Source: Streptomyces sp. WZ-12 (GTDB lineage: Bacteria > Actinomycetota > Actinomycetes > Streptomycetales > Streptomycetaceae). Taken from it: a stretch of 64,000 bases of DNA. Shown here piece by piece: positions 1 through 8,614 of the stretch. Under the pieces are notes generated by a model. The model had not been told where the DNA came from. It saw only the letters and a list, made by a program, of their open reading frames with translations, and made no database searches. Position 1 is the stretch's first letter. Each line of letters opens with the position of its first letter. The position numbers and the translations under genes were made by a program. The stretch lies in assembly GCF_028898845.1 (NCBI RefSeq), contig NZ_CP118574.1:8233001-8297000 (forward strand), written 5' to 3'.

Positions 1-2
1 GC

Positions 3-1064
3 CCGTCTGCGCCCACCGCACGTGCCGCGCCCGCCGCAGGTGCGGTACCGGTCGAACGTGTCGCGCCCGTCGCACGTGCGGCAACCGTCCCGCCCCACTT
101 CGCGGACGGATTCGGGCTCACCGTGGTCAGCCAGCCGAAGTGGGTGGGCAAGCGGACGTTCGTCCTCACGGTCAAGTCCACCGAAGTCCCGGTCTACGAC
201 GCGATGCAGGGCCAGGTCTCGGGCCAGCACGTCCTCATGGTCACCGTGCCGACCGGGTACAACGGCGCCGCGGCCACCCGTTACCCAGCGCTGTACATGC
301 TGCACGGCGCTCCGGAGCGGCCGAACGCCCTCCGGTACCTGAACCTGCTCGAACGGGCCACCCAGGGCCGCCCGTTGATCACCGTCACGCCGAACGGCGG
401 CGGCCGCGGCTGGTATACCAACTGGGTGAACCCCGGCTCACGGGGTCGGCAGAACTGGGAGAGCTTCCACCTCGACCAGGTGATCCCCTTCATCGACGCC
501 AACCTGAGGACCATCCCGTCCAGGGCGGGCCGGGCGATCGTCGGACACTCGATGGGCGGCTTCGGCGCCTTCCACTACGCCGAGGACCGGCCGGACCTGT
601 TCAGCTACGTGGGCAGCTTCTCCGGCGATCTCGATCTCGATGATCCGGTGATGCGGGCCGCTGTGGTCGGCAGCAGCCTGCTCCCGTCGTTCGGTACGCC
701 TCTTGAGAAGCCTGGCACGATCTTCGGGCCGCCGGTGTGGCCCCTGGACGCCGGCTGGAACAAGGCGAGCCCCGCCCAGCACGTCGGAGCGCTGCGCGGC
801 ATGGGCGTGGCGATGTACACCGGCAACGGCGGAAATCTGACGGTCGATCCGGTCCTGGCTCTGGCCGAGAAGGAGGTCGAGCAGACGACCCTGCGGGCCG
901 CCGCCAACCTGCGTGCGGCGGGCATCCCGTACCACCTGGTTGACTACGGGAACGGCAGCGCGTGGGCTGCGGGCTGCAACGGCAAGCACAGCCAGGACGC
1001 CTGCCTGCGAGCCGACATCAACGACTATGTGTCGCTGATCATGAAACGCCTGCAACACCCGTGA
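3..1064 (+). CDS. Secreted esterase, alpha/beta hydrolase (esterase D / antigen 85 family), 5' end outside window
   Basis: The reading frame is open to the left edge of the window, so the true start and probably the signal peptide lie outside it. The visible N-terminus is Ala/Pro/Val-rich, as expected just after a secretion signal. The body has the family layout: a strand leading to YMLHGAPERPN, then the nucleophile elbow GHSMGGFGAFHYA near codon 140 of the visible frame, and a late KHSQDACLRAD segment that may carry the catalytic His. A GTG at 123 could serve as an internal start but would cut into the first conserved strand. Antigen-85-like proteins in actinomycetes act outside the cell on acyl esters; the substrate here is unknown. 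The gene is followed by a GNAT gene on the other strand. Confidence 0.8.
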   Translation, partial: PSAPTARAAPAAGAVPVERVAPVARAATVPPHFADGFGLTVVSQPKWVGKRTFVLTVKSTEVPVYDAMQGQVSGQHVLMVTVPTGYNGAAATRYPALYMLHGAPERPNALRYLNLLERATQGRPLITVTPNGGGRGWYTNWVNPGSRGRQNWESFHLDQVIPFIDANLRTIPSRAGRAIVGHSMGGFGAFHYAEDRPDLFSYVGSFSGDLDLDDPVMRAAVVGSSLLPSFGTPLEKPGTIFGPPVWPLDAGWNKASPAQHVGALRGMGVAMYTGNGGNLTVDPVLALAEKEVEQTTLRAAANLRAAGIPYHLVDYGNGSAWAAGCNGKHSQDACLRADINDYVSLIMKRLQHP

Positions 1065-1125
1065 TCTCAGGCGGACTTCGGCGGCGGCGGATGCCATCCG
1101 TCGCGCTGGCCTGGCGGGCGTGAGC

Positions 1126-1674
1126 TCATGCGGGTGGTGTGACCGGGAGCCGCACGCCCATCCACTGTTCGGCGCCCCACGCCTGGAACCGCTCCACCTC
1201 CGTGAACCCCAGCGTCGCAGCGAGGCGCATCGAGCGGTCGTTGGCGGTCTGGGTGTAGAGCACCACCGGCTCGTCGGGGAGCTCGTCGGCGAACCAGTCG
1301 AGCGCCGCCGCGCACGCCTCGGCGGCGTACCCGTGTCCCCAAGCCTCCGGCAGGAGCAGGTAGCCGAGTTCGGCCTCTCCGACATCTGGACGGACGTGAC
1401 TGCGATGCTCCGCGTCACGCCGGTTGAGCTCGACGGTGCCGATCATCGCTCCGTCGAGCTCGATCGCGAAGAGGCCGGGGCGTCGCTCCGGCGTCTCCGG
1501 CAACTTGCGTTCGCACTCCTCACGCGGTCGAGAGCCGCCCAGGTAGGTGTTCACCTCCGGTGAGGTGAACAGCTCGATGAACGTCGCACGGTCCCGGGCC
1601 TCGGATGCGCGGAGTACGAGCCGCTCGGTCCGTATCGGGGCGGGTGGCCAGGCGACGGCTCCTAGTTCGGTCAT
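1126..1674 (-). CDS. GNAT family N-acetyltransferase (RimJ/RimL type)
   Basis: This 182-residue protein starts MTELGAVAWPP and quickly reaches IRTERLVLRASEARD, the opening strand typical of RimJ/RimL-like GNAT enzymes. The acetyl-CoA binding segment lies around LLPEAWGHGYAAEACAA, followed by a late TLGFTEVERFQ strand. It would transfer an acetyl group from acetyl-CoA to an amine or protein N-terminus; the substrate cannot be read from sequence. A longer start at 1743 is possible, but the extra residues are Arg/Cys/Ala-rich and unlike the family. About 140 bp upstream of the start lies one of the three GACTGA-N4-TCAGTC repeats described here as TetR sites, so this gene may belong to that regulon. 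Confidence 0.85.
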   Translation of the reverse strand: MTELGAVAWPPAPIRTERLVLRASEARDRATFIELFTSPEVNTYLGGSRPREECERKLPETPERRPGLFAIELDGAMIGTVELNRRDAEHRSHVRPDVGEAELGYLLLPEAWGHGYAAEACAAALDWFADELPDEPVVLYTQTANDRSMRLAATLGFTEVERFQAWGAEQWMGVRLPVTPPA

Positions 1675-1813
1675 GGCGGGCAAGCTACCGCACGCCCGCC
1701 GGGCAGGAGCCTCGGACGACCAACAGGCAGATCGACGGTCCACACCAGCTACGACGCGTCTCCCGCGGCGAGTTGGTCCATGAGAGTGCGGAAGTGCGTG
1801 GCCCGTTTCCGCC

Positions 1814-1829
1814 GACTGAAAAATCAGTC
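1814..1829. promoter_or_regulatory. Candidate TetR operator, copy 1
   Basis: The sequence GACTGAAAAATCAGTC is an inverted repeat with arms GACTGA/TCAGTC around four bases. The same arms and spacing recur at 3550 and 4274. It lies upstream of the leftward acetyltransferase gene and downstream of the kinase gene. Binding by the neighbouring TetR protein is inferred from this recurrence. Confidence 0.65.
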
Positions 1830-1914
1830 AATGCATGAGGTGCGCCTCCGAACTGGAAGGAGCGACCAGGCATCTGGTCTCCTGGCGTCGGAGGGACTGG
1901 AGGTTTCGGAGGGG

Positions 1915-3459
1915 TCAGTCGTCGTTGCGGTAGTGGCTGAGGGAGACCGTCACCGAGCCGCCTCCGGGAACGGCTTCGACCAGCCGCACGATCGCGATGT
2001 CCCGGCCGTTGGCGCTGCGTACGCAGAAGGGGTGCTGGTCTTCGACTTCGCTGAACTTCAGCGAAGTCACCGGGTTGTTGTCGATCCCCGAGAGGCAGCC
2101 ACCGACGGTCAGGCTGTCACCGGGGGCGATGAACGCGTCGCTGTCCTCGGGGATCGCGAAAGCGGTCGCTGTGCGGGACAGGTACCAGGTGGCGCTGGAC
2201 TCCGGAACGACCTTGCCGTTCTGCAGGTCGAACTCGTAACTCGCATCCGGGGAGGTGAGTTCCACGCCCGCGTATCCGGGGCGGTAGGCGTCCTCGGGAG
2301 CCTCCTCCGACTGCTCGGATGCGGTGGACGGGGCCGCATCCTCGGCGGGGTAGTCGAAGTAGTAGACCGCACCGCCGCCGAGCAGCAGCGCGGTGGCCAC
2401 CGCCAGGACGAACCAGCGAACGGGCCTGCTCCGGCGCTGCGGTGGGGGTGGAGGCAAGGCGGGATTGGACCCTGCGGGCTGGGGGAGGGGCACGGAGGTG
2501 GCGGTGACGGTCGGCTGTGCGTGTGGTGACTCCGGTGGTGCGGAGGGTTCGTGGTGGCGGCTCAACTCCGAACGAACGGCGGTCGGGAGCCAGCCTTCGG
2601 TGAACCGCACCTGGGCGCCCACGGCGGGGTGGCGGCGCACCGCCTCGATGAGCGTGGTGGTCGTGGGCCGCGCGGCGGGGTCCTTCGCCAGGCACTGCCC
2701 CAGCAGGTCGTGCAGTTCGACCGGTACGCGGGAGAGGTCGGGCGGTTCGTGGACCGCCCGGTACAGGGCGACGGATTCGGGGCAGTCGCCGAAGGGGGGT
2801 CTGCCGCCGGAGGCGTAGACGGCCAACGCGCCGAGTGCGAAGACGTCGGTGGCAGGGGTGGCGATCCGCCCCAGGGCCTGCTCGGGAGCCATGAAGGCGG
2901 GTGTGCCGATCCGCAGGCCGGCGCCGGTCAGGGCGACGGCGTCGGCGGCACGCGCGATGCCGAAGTCGATGACCCGGGGGCCGTCGGCGGCCACCAGCAC
3001 ATTGGCCGGCTTGAGATCCCGGTGGACGACCGCGGCGCCATGGATCGACTGAAGGGCCTCCGCGATGCCCGCCATGAGGAGCAGTACGGTCCGCACCGGC
3101 AGCGGACCGTGCCGGCGGAGCACCTCGTGCAGTGAGGGGGCGGGCACGTAGGCCGTCGCCAGCCACGGAGTCACGGCATCGACACCGGCGTCGATGACCT
3201 GGGCGGTGTAAAGACCGTGAATGCGCCGGGCGTTGGACACCTCCTGGGCGAAGCGGTGACGGAACTCGGGATCCCCGGCGAGTTCCGACCGCACCGCCTT
3301 GAGGGCCACCGGGCGGCCGCCCGGCGTGTACGCCAGGTACACATGTCCCATGCCGCCCGAGCCGAGCCGGGCGTGCAGCCGGTACCCGCCGATCTCCTCT
3401 GGATCATCGACGGCCAGAGCCGCGGAGGTGGGCAGCGCGCCGGGATGCTCGGAGGTCAT
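1915..3459 (-). CDS. Membrane Ser/Thr protein kinase (PknB/Hanks type) with extracytoplasmic tail
   Basis: This 514-residue protein has an N-terminal Hanks-type kinase domain (about residues 25-280): P-loop GSGGMGHVYLA, catalytic lysine in VALKAV, VVHRDLKPANVLV, and VIDFGIARA. A Pro-rich linker follows, then one membrane segment (FVLAVATALLLGGGAVYYF) near residue 350 and an outside domain of about 145 residues with two cysteines (GGCLSG, PFCVRS). It should phosphorylate Ser/Thr of cytoplasmic targets in response to something outside or at the membrane. The chosen ATG (MTSEHPGALPTS) starts just before the domain; an in-frame extension to 3636 would run over the operator at 3550. It is divergent from the TetR gene and shares the intergenic operator, so repression by that TetR is likely. 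Confidence 0.9.
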   Translation of the reverse strand: MTSEHPGALPTSAALAVDDPEEIGGYRLHARLGSGGMGHVYLAYTPGGRPVALKAVRSELAGDPEFRHRFAQEVSNARRIHGLYTAQVIDAGVDAVTPWLATAYVPAPSLHEVLRRHGPLPVRTVLLLMAGIAEALQSIHGAAVVHRDLKPANVLVAADGPRVIDFGIARAADAVALTGAGLRIGTPAFMAPEQALGRIATPATDVFALGALAVYASGGRPPFGDCPESVALYRAVHEPPDLSRVPVELHDLLGQCLAKDPAARPTTTTLIEAVRRHPAVGAQVRFTEGWLPTAVRSELSRHHEPSAPPESPHAQPTVTATSVPLPQPAGSNPALPPPPPQRRSRPVRWFVLAVATALLLGGGAVYYFDYPAEDAAPSTASEQSEEAPEDAYRPGYAGVELTSPDASYEFDLQNGKVVPESSATWYLSRTATAFAIPEDSDAFIAPGDSLTVGGCLSGIDNNPVTSLKFSEVEDQHPFCVRSANGRDIAIVRLVEAVPGGGSVTVSLSHYRNDD

Positions 3460-3549
3460 GTGCTGGCTCTTTCGCGAGGGAGCGGCGATCGCGGCCCCAC
3501 GGAGGGTCGATCGAGGGAAGGCTGGATGCCCGCCCAGCGGCCTGATGCT

Positions 3550-3565
3550 AACTGAAGTTTCAGTC
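3550..3565. promoter_or_regulatory. Candidate TetR operator, copy 2 (between kinase and tetR)
   Basis: AACTGAAGTTTCAGTC matches the copies at 1814 and 4274 in arms and spacing (ACTGA-N4-TCAGT). It sits in the 155-bp divergent region, 85 bp from the kinase start and 50 bp before the tetR start, which suits control of both genes including autoregulation. Confidence 0.7.
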
Positions 3566-3614
3566 AATAGGATGTTGGGGGAGCGAGACGAAGGGACAGC
3601 TAAGGTGAGCGACC

Positions 3615-4196
3615 GTGGGTGACCGTAAAACAACAATCATGGAAGCGGCCGCGCGGGTCATCGCCCGGCGCGGGGTCCGCGGGCTGCGGGTCGAGGAGCT
3701 GGCCGCCGAGGCCGGCGTGTCCACCGCGCTGATCTACTACCACTTCAAGGACCGGGCCGGCATCCTCCGCCGGACCATGGAGTTCATCAACGACCGCGCC
3801 GGGAGTTACACCACCGATCGTGACCCGGACGCCGCCCCCCTCACCCCCCGGCAGGAGCTGGAGCAGACCCTGCTCCTGGAACTCCAGGACGACGAGGTCG
3901 TCCGAGAGAACAGCACGGCGTGGGGGGAGTTGCGCGCCAGCGCCATCTTCGAGCCCCATCTGAGAGAGGACCTGGCCAAGGCCACGCTGGTCTGGGTCCA
4001 GGAGATCGCCGCGCTGCTGGGCGGGATACGTCCCATGGCCACCGCCTCCAGCCTGACCGTCGCCGCCGAGCGGCTGACAGGTCTGGTGGAAGGGCTCAGC
4101 ATGCGCTGGCTCAGCGGCATCCTGCCTCTGGAGCACGCCCGTGAGCTGGTGCTGGACGCCGTCGACGCGGAGCTGGAGCGGTTGGGGCGCCAGTAG
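3615..4196 (+). CDS. TetR-family transcriptional regulator
   Basis: This 193-residue protein has the N-terminal TetR helix-turn-helix at about residues 5-52: MEAAARVIARRGVRGLRVEELAAEAGVSTALIYYHF, a very typical recognition helix ending in YYHFKDR. The remaining helices form the ligand-binding and dimerisation part, which does not reveal the ligand. The GTG start is preceded by an AGGTGAG sequence at a suitable distance. The protein most likely binds the three GACTGA-N4-TCAGTC repeats at 1814, 3550 and 4274, thereby controlling the acetyltransferase, the kinase, itself and the deiminase genes. The effector could be an amine or arginine derivative given the target genes, but that is inference. 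Confidence 0.92.
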   Translation: MGDRKTTIMEAAARVIARRGVRGLRVEELAAEAGVSTALIYYHFKDRAGILRRTMEFINDRAGSYTTDRDPDAAPLTPRQELEQTLLLELQDDEVVRENSTAWGELRASAIFEPHLREDLAKATLVWVQEIAALLGGIRPMATASSLTVAAERLTGLVEGLSMRWLSGILPLEHARELVLDAVDAELERLGRQ

Positions 4197-4273
4197 GAGC
4201 GGGCATTCCCATGGGCTGACCTCAGGCCGGAGCTACGGGGAGACGTGTCTGGCAGAGGTTGACCGAAGAGGTT

Positions 4274-4289
4274 GACTGAAAATTCAGTC
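4274..4289. promoter_or_regulatory. Candidate TetR operator, copy 3 (upstream of the first deiminase)
   Basis: GACTGAAAATTCAGTC is a near-perfect 16-bp palindrome, 29 bp before the proposed start of the deiminase gene and 77 bp after the tetR stop. Placement this close to the start suggests direct repression of the deiminase promoter. Confidence 0.7.
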
Positions 4290-4317
4290 AGTGTCAGAGT
4301 GAGGGGAGTGGGGAGCG

Positions 4318-5637
4318 GTGATGCCGGGCCCCTGCCGATGCGCCCAGGCTCAGGCACCACGCGCCGTCGCGACCGTATTGAGGAGCGTAGGCGGGGTGAG
4401 GGCCACAGCCGATCCCGCCGGCAAACGTCGTCGGCACGCAGGCATGTCTTCGGACGGCAGTGGCGGGAACGTCCCCTCCTCCGGTCCGACCAGCCCAGAC
4501 GGTCAACGGCCGCCCGGCCTCATGAATGCGATGTGGAGCCCCATGAACGACCTCCCCGTAGGTAAGTGGCTGCGTGATGCCCTCCTCGGTCCGCGTCCGT
4601 CGCGAGGGGCCCTGCCCAACAGCGCGGGAGGTTTCAGTTGGCGCGTGCCGGCCGACGACGTTCCGCACACCCGGACCTGGATGTCGTGGCCGTCGCGAAG
4701 GTCCATCTGGGGCCGCCACCTCACGGGAGTCCAACAGGACATCGCCCTGATCGCCCGCACGGTCGCGGCGTACGAGCCGGTGATCATGTGTGCGCCGGAC
4801 GAAACCACCGCCGAGGTCGCGCAGGCCGCTTGCGGTCCCGGCGTCACCGTCATCGACTCGATCCCCACGGACGACCTCTGGATGCGGGACACCTGTGCCG
4901 TCTTCCGGCGCGACGGCCGGGGGAACCTCGATGCCGTCGGTCTCAACTTCAACGGCTGGGGGCGCAAGCAAGCGCATGACGACGACGCCGAAGTGGCCTG
5001 GTCCGTCGCCGAACTGAACGGAATCGCGTTCACCGAGGCGGACGTTGTCGGGGAAGGCGGCGCCATCGAAACCGATGGCGACGGCACGGTACTGGCCACC
5101 GAAAGCAGCCTGGTGAACAAGAACCGCAATCGCGGGATGAGCAGGGACGATATCGAAGAGGCCGTCCTGGCGGCATACGGTGCCGAGAAGATGATCTGGG
5201 TTCCGGGTGTGCGTGGTCGGGACATCACCGACAACCACATCGACGTCACCTCCCGCTTCGTCGGCCCCGGTGTCGTCATGGTGCAGGTGCCGCCGGGCGA
5301 CCGGCGCGACGTCTGGGCCAGGGACGCCCGCGAGCAGCTCGCCGTCCTGTCCGCCGCGACCGACGCGAAGGGGCGGCGTCTCCAGGTGATCCGCGTGGAC
5401 GGGCCGGACACCGTACGCTCGCGCAGCTCGACGTTCGTGGACTCGTACCTCAACTTCCACCTCGTCAACGGGGGAGTGATCACCGCGCAGTTCGGTGACG
5501 CGAGGACCGACGCCGCGGCCCGCCGGACCCTGGCCGAGGCGTTCCCCGGACGTGAGGTCGTCCAGTTGGACGTCGACCGCCTCATGGGCGGCGGCGGGGG
5601 AATTCACTGCTCGACCATGCACCAACCCATTCCGTAG
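4318..5637 (+). CDS. Agmatine deiminase / peptidyl-arginine deiminase family protein
   Basis: The last ~335 residues are a complete agmatine deiminase (PAD_porph) domain: TWMSWPSRRSIWG, DLWMRDTCAVF with substrate-binding acidic residues, GEGGAIETDGDGT, DNHIDVTSRF and the C-terminal GGGGIHCSTMHQP carrying the catalytic cysteine. Such enzymes hydrolyse the guanidino group of agmatine (or arginine residues), giving ammonia. About 105 residues precede the domain and look disordered; the true start could be GTG 4318 or ATG 4321 (a GGGGAG lies just upstream), the ATG at 4444, or the ATG at 4522. There is no signal peptide, unlike the paralogue immediately downstream. The operator at 4274 suggests TetR control. 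Confidence 0.88.
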   Translation: MMPGPCRCAQAQAPRAVATVLRSVGGVRATADPAGKRRRHAGMSSDGSGGNVPSSGPTSPDGQRPPGLMNAMWSPMNDLPVGKWLRDALLGPRPSRGALPNSAGGFSWRVPADDVPHTRTWMSWPSRRSIWGRHLTGVQQDIALIARTVAAYEPVIMCAPDETTAEVAQAACGPGVTVIDSIPTDDLWMRDTCAVFRRDGRGNLDAVGLNFNGWGRKQAHDDDAEVAWSVAELNGIAFTEADVVGEGGAIETDGDGTVLATESSLVNKNRNRGMSRDDIEEAVLAAYGAEKMIWVPGVRGRDITDNHIDVTSRFVGPGVVMVQVPPGDRRDVWARDAREQLAVLSAATDAKGRRLQVIRVDGPDTVRSRSSTFVDSYLNFHLVNGGVITAQFGDARTDAAARRTLAEAFPGREVVQLDVDRLMGGGGGIHCSTMHQPIP

Positions 5638-5761
5638 CCAGGCACCCATCCGCACCTGTCGGAAATCGCCACGACCGTCCCATACCCTTCATCCTCAGGA
5701 CCCCTGATTCAGGATCAGTTCTCCCTGAATGCGGGCTCGTTAGCTGTATTCGGAGTTCTCC

Positions 5762-6913
5762 GTGCCCAAGACCCTCATGTCCCGCCGGAACGTCCTGCGC
5801 TCTTTCGCGGGCATCGGCGCCCTCGCCCTCGGAACGGCGGCCTGTGGTCCGCGCGACACCCCGCAAACAGCCGGCTCCTCCGCCGCCTCACCGAAGACCG
5901 CGGGGCGACGCTTTGGCGCCGAGTGGGACAGTCACACCCGTACCTTCATGTCCTGGCCGGCCCTGGAGTCGGTCTGGGGGGATCAACTCCCGTCCGTGCG
6001 GGCGGACATCGCGCGCGTGGCCCGCGCGATCGGCGAGTACGAAGCCGTGGTGCTGATGGCTCGCCCCGAGCAGCAGGCCGCGGCCCAACAGGCATGCGGC
6101 TCCCAGGCCGAGGTGATCCCCCTCAAGGTCGACGACCTGTGGGCGCGGGACACCGTGCCCGTGTTCGTCGAGGACTCCGGCGGCATCCTGGGCGTTGACC
6201 TGAATTTCAGCGGCTGGGGCAACAAGCAGGAGCACCACAACGACGCCCAGGTCGGCCGCACCCTTCTCGCGAAGTACGACATCCCGCGCACCAGGGCCCC
6301 GTTGGTGGCCGAAGGCGGCTCCTTCGAGACGGACGGAGAGGGGACCCTGTTGGTCACCGAGAGCTCGGTGGTCAACGAGAACCGCAACCCGGGGAAGAGC
6401 CGCGATCAGATCGAGGCCGACATCAAGAGCAGTCTCGGCATCGAGAAGGTGATCTGGCTGGCCGGCGTGCGCGGCAAGGACATCACCGACGCGCACGTCG
6501 ACAGCATCGCCCGGTTCACCGCGCCGGGCGTCGTCCTCGTCGACCGCGCCTTCCCCGACAGCCCCCCGGACGTCTGGTCACGCGCTGCCGACCAGGCCAG
6601 GTCGGTACTCAAGGACGCAACGGACGCCCGTGGCAAGCCCGTTGAGGTCGTCGACCTGCCCCAGCCCGACCTCGACCAGATCACCGGCCGGGGCGATGCC
6701 TTCGTCTCCACCTACGCGAACTTCTACGTCGCCAACGGCGCGGTGTTCATCCCCCGCTTCGGCGACGCCAAGGCCGACGACCGCGCGAAGGGGATCCTGC
6801 AGGACCAGTTCCCCCAGCGCGACATCGTGCAGGTGAAGATCGACACCATCGCCTCGGGCGGTGGCGGCATCCACTGCTCGACCCACGACCAGCCCGGCAA
6901 GCCCGCCAAGTAG
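5762..6913 (+). CDS. Tat-exported lipoprotein agmatine/peptidyl-arginine deiminase
   Basis: This 383-residue paralogue of the preceding gene keeps all family motifs: TFMSWPALESVWG, DLWARDTVPVF, AEGGSFETDGEGT, DAHVDSIARF and GGGGIHCSTHDQP with the catalytic Cys. Its N-terminus is a twin-arginine signal (SRRNVLRSFAG) ending in a lipobox LGTAACG, so it should be folded in the cytoplasm, exported by Tat and lipid-anchored outside. The start may be GTG 5762 or ATG 5777; both keep the Tat motif. It lies 124 bp behind the first deiminase on the same strand and may be cotranscribed. A cytoplasmic/extracellular pair could process agmatine or protein arginines on both sides of the membrane; the actual substrate is unknown. 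Confidence 0.9.
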   Translation: MPKTLMSRRNVLRSFAGIGALALGTAACGPRDTPQTAGSSAASPKTAGRRFGAEWDSHTRTFMSWPALESVWGDQLPSVRADIARVARAIGEYEAVVLMARPEQQAAAQQACGSQAEVIPLKVDDLWARDTVPVFVEDSGGILGVDLNFSGWGNKQEHHNDAQVGRTLLAKYDIPRTRAPLVAEGGSFETDGEGTLLVTESSVVNENRNPGKSRDQIEADIKSSLGIEKVIWLAGVRGKDITDAHVDSIARFTAPGVVLVDRAFPDSPPDVWSRAADQARSVLKDATDARGKPVEVVDLPQPDLDQITGRGDAFVSTYANFYVANGAVFIPRFGDAKADDRAKGILQDQFPQRDIVQVKIDTIASGGGGIHCSTHDQPGKPAK

Positions 6914-7393
6914 CGGGCGCAGCGGCGCCTCGGTCGCCCGGGACGGTGCCGTGCTGACGGCGGGCCCTGGCCCTGTTCGCGTACGGCCACGGCGCGTGGT
7001 GGAGGGGGCCGGACCTCGCGGGGCGCTCGGCCGTCATGCGGTGTCCGTGGTGATGGCCGTGAGCATGGGGACCCTCGCGGCCTGGCGCCCCGACCGGAGG
7101 GAGGCGAGAACGCCGATCGCGGTGGCGGCAAGGCCGGGGCCAACGCCCTCCTTCGCCTTCGGCTTTGAGCTGGGAGCAGGGATGGGCAGGGAAGGAATCG
7201 GGTCACCCGGGAAGGTGAGGCAGCGGACAATCGCCGGCTCCGGCGAGGTCGAGGTTGCTACAAGTACCGGGTTCTCTCTATCCGTCCTCGGCCCGCGCGG
7301 GGATGCCGCCATGTTCGTCGCACCCTCACGGGACGGTGCGGGGGTGTGGTGCTTGCCGCTGCCGGGCCCTTGCGCCTGATTGCGGAAGGTCAT
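6914..7393. other. Intergenic region without supported gene
   Basis: No reading frame here has conserved motifs or a convincing ribosome binding site. The right end holds the GGAAGG ribosome binding site for the ATP-grasp gene at 7394. I see no clear terminator. Confidence 0.5.
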
Positions 7394-8614
7394 ATGCGAG
7401 TTGTCCTGTTGGGCGAGCACCGTGCGGACAGGATGGTGCCTCCGTTCCGGCGCGCCGGAGCGGAGGTGGTCGTGCTGGGGTTCGTGGATCTGGACGCGTT
7501 CCTGGGCCCTGGGGCCGTGTGCGGGAAGCTACCGCCCGAACTGACCGACGCCGGTCTGTTGTCGCTCCTGCGCGAGTACGACGCGGACCTCGCCGTTGCG
7601 AACATGGGCCAGATCGGCCAGGAACGCCTGCTGCCTGTATACGCCCGGGTGGGGGCGACCTGGCGGTCGACGGGGCACCGGATGCTGGCCCACTCCGAGG
7701 ACTTCGCGTGGCTTGCCACCGACAAGGTGTGGCTCCACTCCGTCGCGCGGCAGCGCCACTGGCCGGCGCCGCGCGGGGTTGTCTGCGACGCGCCGGCGGC
7801 CCTGCTGGCCGCCGCTGGCTCGATCGGGCTGCCCACCGTCGTCAAGGAGGCGTGCAGCGAGCCGTTCGCCGGCCGCCATTACGTGGCGGACAGCCAGTCC
7901 TTGCAGCAGGTGTGCCGGGAAGTCAGGTATCCCGTTGTGGTGCAAGAGGCTGTCGAGGGTGAGGAGTTCGGCGTTGAGCTGCTGACCACTCCATCGGGCA
8001 CGGTCATCTGGCCTGTCGCCTCCATGGGGCGGCTCGACGGTGACTGCGCGCCGGGGAAGCGGGTCCGGGTCGCGCCGGCGCCGTTGCCTGACCAGGCGCA
8101 CGAAGAGCTGTTGAAGGTTGTCCAGGACATCGTGGACGCCTTCGGTCCGGCGGGCCCGTGGCAACTCGACTTCGCGGTCGGCGACGACGGGCGGCTGCAC
8201 CTCATCGAGATCAACGGACGGCTCAGCGGCATGACCAATCTGAGCTGGACGAGCACGGACGTGGACCCGCACGCCGCACACGTCGCCGCCGCCCTGGGGC
8301 AACCCCCGCCGCCGTGCCGGGCCGAGCGGGTGGCGCTGGAGCTGCCGGTACGCAACGAGGCCGTCCTGCCGCCGGTTCCGGCCGGAGTCGAGCTGCGCCC
8401 CTTCCCGGGCAACCCCGCCAACCGCGGTCCCCTGCACCTCGGTTACTACCGGGCGGTGCTCGGCGTTCCGGCCGATCGCGAGGACCGGGCCCGTGAGTGG
8501 TTGCTGTCCGTACCGGAGGAACTGCTCCTGGCGAGCCCCCGGATGGCGCTCGATCAGCTCACCCGGGGCATGCTCGCGCTGAAGCAGGGCGGTTCGGCCG
8601 TTACGTCGTGCTGA
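7394..8614 (+). CDS. ATP-grasp domain ligase (carbamoyl-phosphate-synthase-like)
   Basis: This 406-residue protein shows an ATP-grasp fold: an N-terminal Rossmann-like part (MRVVLLGEHRADRMVPPF), an ATP-binding lysine region at LPTVVKEACSEPFAGRHYV, VVVQEAVEGEEFGVELL, and the metal-binding strand GRLHLIEINGRLSG. Such enzymes join a carboxylate to an amine through an acyl-phosphate. The chosen ATG follows a GGAAGG sequence. The gene runs convergently into a second ATP-grasp gene, the two stop regions overlapping by 14 bp. Two adjacent ligases suggest a small peptide-like or modified amino-acid product, but nothing in the sequence gives the substrate. Confidence 0.82.
   Translation: MRVVLLGEHRADRMVPPFRRAGAEVVVLGFVDLDAFLGPGAVCGKLPPELTDAGLLSLLREYDADLAVANMGQIGQERLLPVYARVGATWRSTGHRMLAHSEDFAWLATDKVWLHSVARQRHWPAPRGVVCDAPAALLAAAGSIGLPTVVKEACSEPFAGRHYVADSQSLQQVCREVRYPVVVQEAVEGEEFGVELLTTPSGTVIWPVASMGRLDGDCAPGKRVRVAPAPLPDQAHEELLKVVQDIVDAFGPAGPWQLDFAVGDDGRLHLIEINGRLSGMTNLSWTSTDVDPHAAHVAAALGQPPPPCRAERVALELPVRNEAVLPPVPAGVELRPFPGNPANRGPLHLGYYRAVLGVPADREDRAREWLLSVPEELLLASPRMALDQLTRGMLALKQGGSAVTSC

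Noticed and set aside
22..643. Plus-strand frames overlapping the esterase gene in other frames
   Set aside because: They are Arg/Pro-rich shadows of the esterase frame with no family pattern and no ribosome binding site.
1780..2529. A 249-codon plus-strand frame antisense to the kinase gene
   Set aside because: Gly/Val/Arg-rich low-information protein created by GC bias opposite the clear kinase frame.
4294..5655. 453-codon minus-strand frame across the first deiminase gene
   Set aside because: The plus strand encodes a complete deiminase with all motifs; the antisense protein is a composition artefact.
7034..7420. 128-codon minus-strand frame before the ATP-grasp gene
   Set aside because: Composition is odd but no motifs or ribosome binding site; it overlaps the gene's 5' region.
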